The position numbers and the translations under genes are program-made. Shown one piece after another: positions 6,475-10,456 of a DNA stretch of 10,456 nucleotides; within the stretch, counting starts at the first letter, position 1; every line of letters starts with the position of its first letter. The notes under the pieces were generated by a model. The model saw nothing but the letters and a program-made list of their open reading frames with translations, did no database searches and had not been told where the DNA came from. The DNA is from Poronia punctata (taxonomy: Eukaryota > Ascomycota > Sordariomycetes > Xylariales > Xylariaceae). The stretch is taken from assembly GCA_022579005.1 (NCBI GenBank), contig MU402025.1:1-10456 (forward strand), given 5' to 3'.

Positions 6475-8586
6475 ATGGAAGCCGCGACCGAAACAATGGA
6501 GCCCGTCATGGATTTCAATGATAATTTACCAGAGCTGTTGGCAGTAGACTTGGAGGCGTCGAGCAGCATATTTGAATCCAGACATCTTACCGCTGGGACA
6601 CCTGCGCCCGGGCTATCGGATGACGGCAGCAAAAGCCACTATTCGTTTCAGCAGGACCCTGGCTATTTGGGTCCGATCTTTCCAGACCAGTCCATCGGTA
6701 CCCTGGCTGGTTCTGAATCACCGGAGACGACGATTCACCAAAAGTACTCGGACATTTTCGCACCACTCGATTACAGTTTCCCTAAGCGGCGGGCTAGTGT
6801 TTCAAGCAGCGATTGTTCTGCCGATATGGAGCCTCCGTCACTCAGTACCCGAGAAGAATCCGTACTTACCGTCGATACCTGGCTCGAACCTGAGAAGAAT
6901 CACCGGCCCACCCTCTTACAGACGTCGTCAACATCTGAAGTTGATGTAGAAGTCAGCTGGATAGACCTGGAAGACATGTCGCCTGTCACGGAGCGGAGGA
7001 GAAGCAGTATGACGGACTTTATAGAGTTCACGCAACAGTCCAGAGGATCGAAAAACTTTACGAACCACAGGACCATGTCACTGGACTCACTGATAGCCGA
7101 CAATGAGAGCACGTCTATAAAGAAAGCGGAGCGGAAACCATCTGTATGCCCAACAGAGATACCTCAAAGGCGCTCGTCCCTAGTACATCAGGAAGCTTAC
7201 CTCGCTGCACAACAGCTAGCCAAATATTTCAAAGAAGAAGAAGACGTCTTCCCCGGAACGCCGCGTTTCGGCAAGAACAGTTCGGAAGACGACGATAGCC
7301 GTCTTACTTACGTAGGCGGCACCGGAGTATCCTATCACGAAAGCGACATCGATCCCATTGCCAGAAATACGCAAAAAAAGCAATCGCCCGAAACCCGCAG
7401 AGTCCACAGTACGCATATGAAGCCCACAAGAAAGGCGCTACCGAAGGCGAATAAGGAGCTGGACGATGGACCGGAAATCGCATCGACCGAGGTGGGATTC
7501 GGAGAATGGTTAGAATCCGACATGACCCACGTTCCGTGCGACGATGCACAATCACCCCGCCCCTTGCCGCCCAATATCTTGGAGACGTGTCAATACTACG
7601 CTACAAACTTTCCGGAGCCGATGCTCACGTGTAAGAGCCTTTTGGTCGACAAGATCCGCGAGCTGTCCCAGGGAATCAGGTACAACACCGAAGACCGGCG
7701 ATCCCCGCTGGCGGCACCCAGTAACCCATCACTCGTGCAGCACCAGCCCAGGCTGTCGAGATGGAAATGGCTGGGCAACACGGGCTCGAAAGAGCAACTG
7801 CAGGATCCTCCTGAGATGCGAGCAGACACGCCACCTATTTCCAACAAGTTCGAGTGGTCCGTGATGCGAAAGATCTTTCCTTGCGGACGTGACGACTTGT
7901 GTGAAGCCCTTTACGCCTACGTGCTGGCGTACAACTATGTCACGATGCTCTGTCGACGACTCCCGTTGTCTCCGAATACGATGGATTCATCGAGACCCGC
8001 GTCGCCCTGGACCACAAGTCGGCCGGGCACCAGTAGCTCGGGCCTCTCTACGGAACTAGGTATGTATGACAAGGGGGCGGCACGGCCGTCTCCGTGCGAG
8101 GCGAGCGGCGTGCCACGGAAGGCGGCGAGCATCCTCGGAATGGGGGAAGAAGGGGTATCGACGCCTACTTCGTTGGTGAGCCCGACCCGTCGATCGTCAC
8201 GTGGCAGCGAGGGCAGCCGCATGTCGTCGTACACGGCCTTCCGTAACAACTCGCCCTTCTTTGGCGGCACCGGCCAGTGGCAGCAGAGACACCAACATAG
8301 CGAGAGCAGGAGCGGTGAGCCCAAGCCCATGAACGGCAGCGGATACCCAAGCCTCACTAGGCCCGCCACTGCCGCCGGATACCGCCCCGAGCAGGTCCAG
8401 CAGCTGATCGAGCTACGCCACGGGCTTGCCATGTGTTGCGCGAGACTCGTCATAACACTCCACCGCGCCAATACAAAAGGGACGAGACGTAAGGAAGATA
8501 GGGACTGCAAGGTCGATCCGTCTTTCATGCAATCCTTGTGCGAGAATGTGCGGATCACGGAAGAGGCGATGGGACGCTCCCTATAA
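6475..8586 (+). CDS. Unrecognised Ser/Pro-rich fungal protein, 703 aa
   Basis: Single uninterrupted frame. I chose ATG 6475 because it is the first in-frame ATG after the TAA at 6424 and has a good context (A at -3, G at +4); the open frame itself begins earlier, at a TTG. There is no signal peptide or membrane helix. Most of the protein looks disordered, rich in Ser, Pro and acidic residues. Possible folded parts are an amphipathic helix (about 239-256, QEAYLAAQQLAKYFKEEE), a segment at 364-404, a hydrophobic helix at 457-495 (EWSVMRKIFP...LCEALYAYVLAYNYVTMLC) and a C-terminal helix at 637-664. About 140 low-complexity residues separate the last two. Five basophilic-kinase-type sites (RRxS or RKxS; S108, S178, S223, S235, S575) and more than ten S/T-P sites suggest a phosphorylated regulator or scaffold. 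I cannot name the family, and no catalytic motif is visible. Existence as a gene is likely; function is unknown. Confidence 0.85.
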   Translation: MEAATETMEPVMDFNDNLPELLAVDLEASSSIFESRHLTAGTPAPGLSDDGSKSHYSFQQDPGYLGPIFPDQSIGTLAGSESPETTIHQKYSDIFAPLDYSFPKRRASVSSSDCSADMEPPSLSTREESVLTVDTWLEPEKNHRPTLLQTSSTSEVDVEVSWIDLEDMSPVTERRRSSMTDFIEFTQQSRGSKNFTNHRTMSLDSLIADNESTSIKKAERKPSVCPTEIPQRRSSLVHQEAYLAAQQLAKYFKEEEDVFPGTPRFGKNSSEDDDSRLTYVGGTGVSYHESDIDPIARNTQKKQSPETRRVHSTHMKPTRKALPKANKELDDGPEIASTEVGFGEWLESDMTHVPCDDAQSPRPLPPNILETCQYYATNFPEPMLTCKSLLVDKIRELSQGIRYNTEDRRSPLAAPSNPSLVQHQPRLSRWKWLGNTGSKEQLQDPPEMRADTPPISNKFEWSVMRKIFPCGRDDLCEALYAYVLAYNYVTMLCRRLPLSPNTMDSSRPASPWTTSRPGTSSSGLSTELGMYDKGAARPSPCEASGVPRKAASILGMGEEGVSTPTSLVSPTRRSSRGSEGSRMSSYTAFRNNSPFFGGTGQWQQRHQHSESRSGEPKPMNGSGYPSLTRPATAAGYRPEQVQQLIELRHGLAMCCARLVITLHRANTKGTRRKEDRDCKVDPSFMQSLCENVRITEEAMGRSL

Positions 8587-8918
8587 AAGGGGGGCCTTCT
8601 TGCATAGGCTACAATCTTCTAGGATTCCTTTTCCCGAGGCCGACGAGGTCATCCAATAATTACAAGGTTGAATTTTATCCCAGCTCCCAACGTGACGACC
8701 TCGTTCCAGAACCGAACCGAAAGGCACGTCCACCTACCGAATTTTCCCAAAGATCAACATGTACACCATATTACCAGTTCCCCAGGTTGGGCGTGGGTGG
8801 AATTACCAAGAGACTCGAAACAAAGTCTTTACGGAGTTGTACCTCCACGCCGACCATGCGTCATTTTCCTGTATCACTTGAGCGTTCGGTTTTCGCAAGG
8901 AGCAGGGCGTACTACGTA

Positions 8919-8936
8919 GACCACGTGACAGTGGTC
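8919..8936. repeat. Small inverted repeat containing an E-box
   Basis: GACCAC (8919-8924) and GTGGTC (8931-8936) form a 6-bp stem around a 6-base loop. CACGTG lies at 8922-8927. A shifted pairing of CCACG with CGTGG (8936-8940) is also possible. It lies about 330 bp past the stop codon of the plus-strand gene, so it is more likely 3' UTR structure or chance than a promoter element. Confidence 0.35.
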
Positions 8937-9147
8937 GTGGTATCCGGATCCTAGACGGGAGAAACCCATTCACCGACATGCGATCAAGAGCAGGCACCTC
9001 CTGGCGTAGTGACAGGGCCTGTCCGAGTCAAAGCCAGACAGGCGGACGAAGGTGTGTATGTCTCGCAAGGTAGTGGCATGACGATTTAGTGGGGCAGGGT
9101 TTCAAGTTTCACCATTTGTAAACACAGAGAGCAACAGGGAGCGAGGC

Positions 9148-9163
9148 GTTTGTTTGTTTGTTT
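9148..9163. repeat. (GTTT)4 microsatellite
   Basis: Four perfect GTTT units. On the minus strand this is (AAAC)4, which would lie in the far 3' flank of the minus-strand gene. Confidence 0.85.
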
Positions 9164-9185
9164 CAATTTATCGTAAGACCTGATA

Positions 9186-9331
9186 TGAAGGGAGAAAACG
9201 GCAAGATAAAAAAAGAAAGAAATTTGTTTGCTTTCCCTTCCCCTCAACCCCTCCTTCCTGTTTCTTCTATCGGCCTGGAACGAAAGAAAAGAGGGATGAA
9301 TTCGAGAGGGGGGGAAGTGTGAAGGGAGAAA
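9186..9331. repeat. Purine/pyrimidine block bounded by a 12-bp direct repeat
   Basis: TGAAGGGAGAAA occurs exactly at 9186-9197 and again at 9320-9331. Between the copies the plus strand is almost all purine (to about 9222), then almost all pyrimidine (about 9223-9270), then purine again (9278-9317, with seven consecutive G at 9308-9314). CTTCCCC (9237-9243) can pair with GGGGAAG (9311-9317). Such strand bias allows hairpin or triplex structures and is common near fungal transcript ends. Confidence 0.65.
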
Positions 9332-9356
9332 TAGGTGTTTTAGGAGCTCAAGAGAC

Positions 9357-9368
9357 CCAATCGATTGG
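9357..9368. promoter_or_regulatory. Palindromic double CCAAT, CCAATCGATTGG
   Basis: A perfect 12-bp palindrome with one CCAAT on each strand. CCAAT is the core bound by the fungal HAP/CBC complex. The site is between convergent genes and far from any start codon I can see, so a regulatory role is doubtful. Confidence 0.2.
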
Positions 9369-10072
9369 TTTATCGGGAGAAAAAAGTGTATTGGTGTATT
9401 TTTCTAGTTACTCTTTTTATAATACCCCTTCTCGTTGTCTTGTACTAGGTTTTACAAATCAAGGTCGTTTTCTCTTCTTCTTGTACCTCCCTTGTTACCT
9501 ACTCGTATGTAAGTAGGTTAAGTGCTTAACTTATGTTGCATCCGGGCACCCAGGGAAAATGGCAAAAGTTGTCGTCAGTGCGCTCTTTTTCTAGGATTAA
9601 GATGTGAGACATATTTTTCAAGTTTCCATCATGCTTTCTTCCCCTCTGCAGCGGAGATGGTGGGGAATTTTACATGTTTCGAGTTGCGCAAGAGTGGTCT
9701 ATCTATGTTAAGTACGTAATGACGTAGGTACATGTCTAAGCTATTAGGTTGGTACCTATACAGCTCCCTTTGCCGACTATGGTGTAAGCTAGACTCGGTA
9801 TTTGACCACGCATATGTATTGTATGTACTATAGTAGTGTGTTTCACTTGGAATTTGTCCGGCGTCCCACTATCGACGGGTTCTGTTTCTTAATTTCTTAA
9901 TCCCTTTTAATGCCCCTGAAAGTAAGATGTGTGCTGACTCGGTCAGAATGTGACGGGGTTGGATTCGATTTAAAAATACGGTATGGAGGTATTTTACATG
10001 GAGTATTGGTTTGGTAGATTGATACTTTCAATATTACTTACTTATCCCTAGCCCGCCTTCTTTTCAGACACG

Positions 10073-10084
10073 TAACCTAGGTTA
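10073..10084. repeat. TAACCTAGGTTA palindrome
   Basis: A perfect 12-bp palindrome of the CCTAGG family, about 110 bp beyond the stop codon of the minus-strand gene and therefore probably within its 3' UTR. It shows that the family occurs on both sides of the main gene. Confidence 0.75.
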
Positions 10085-10190
10085 GACAGAATGGGTCTCA
10101 AACATCCATACATCATCCCACATGCTCGGTAGTGGCTGAACCTGAACTGATCAACTTGATCCATCGGGTCAAAAATCTATCTATATATCC

Positions 10191-10456
<266 letters not shown>

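Larger units (their letters stand above)
8587..10190. other. Convergent intergenic region, no gene seen
   Basis: This 1.6-kb interval lies between two genes that point at each other, so it should carry both 3' untranslated regions and their poly(A) sites. I could not place a cleavage site with confidence; an AATAAT at 8655-8660 is one weak candidate for the plus-strand gene. It contains a hairpin with an E-box (8919-8936), a (GTTT)4 run, a purine/pyrimidine-biased block (9186-9331), a CCAAT palindrome (9357-9368) and another CCTAGG palindrome (10073-10084). Open frames here are short, and their translations look random. Confidence 0.6.

Noticed and set aside
7935..8558. Minus-strand open frame of 207 codons
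   Set aside because: It lies wholly inside the 703-residue plus-strand gene, begins at GTG and has no recognisable domain; it is a shadow of the real frame.
8582..8594. TATAAAAG followed by six G, resembling a TATA box over the stop codon
   Set aside because: Nothing gene-like follows on the plus strand, and the match arises from the Leu-stop codons plus flanking A and G; it is most likely chance.
8668..8919. Plus-strand open frame of 83 codons downstream of the main gene
   Set aside because: It begins at TTG, not ATG, and shows no protein-like pattern.
8538..8954. Plus-strand open frame of 138 codons starting within the end of the main gene
   Set aside because: It overlaps the CDS in another frame, and its translation is a random-looking mix with no domain; it is an out-of-frame continuation into the 3' flank.

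Overview
The window looks like nuclear DNA of a filamentous ascomycete (Pezizomycotina, probably Sordariomycetes). Three things point that way: an AT-saturated block of the kind left by repeat-induced point mutation (RIP), intergenic DNA full of TACCTAGGTA-type palindromes, and a long intronless ORF for a Ser/Pro-rich protein with short hydrophobic helices. This placement rests on sequence style only; no gene here gives a species or order.

Layout. Positions 1-3280 are an extremely AT-rich, gene-free tract with a striking rule for which cytosines survive. It contains a (G/A)(C/T)AAAA hexamer array, an A19 run and TA microsatellites. It ends abruptly at a 19-bp near-perfect palindrome (3286-3304). 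From 3305 to about 6360 the composition is normal, but I see no convincing gene. That stretch holds CCTAGG/GGTACC palindromes, a 12-bp minisatellite, a CCTAC array, a symmetric E-box and one 44-codon ORF of doubtful status. The one complete gene is on the plus strand at 6475-8586: a 703-residue protein that I do not recognise, preceded by an in-frame 21-codon upstream ORF. After a 1.6-kb intergenic stretch comes the C-terminal end of a minus-strand gene (10191-10456, 5' end outside the window), which encodes at least 51 consecutive glutamines and then a 36-residue tail. It has no ATG in the window before the repeat, so an ORF search that requires a start would miss it.

The two genes converge tail to tail and share the 8587-10190 interval for their 3' ends. 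Nothing shows that they act together. I do not see a clear new multi-gene system. The observations most worth following are the two-sided cytosine-loss rule in the AT-rich tract, the palindrome at its edge, the pure CAA glutamine tract, and the unnamed phosphosite-rich protein with a split helical core.
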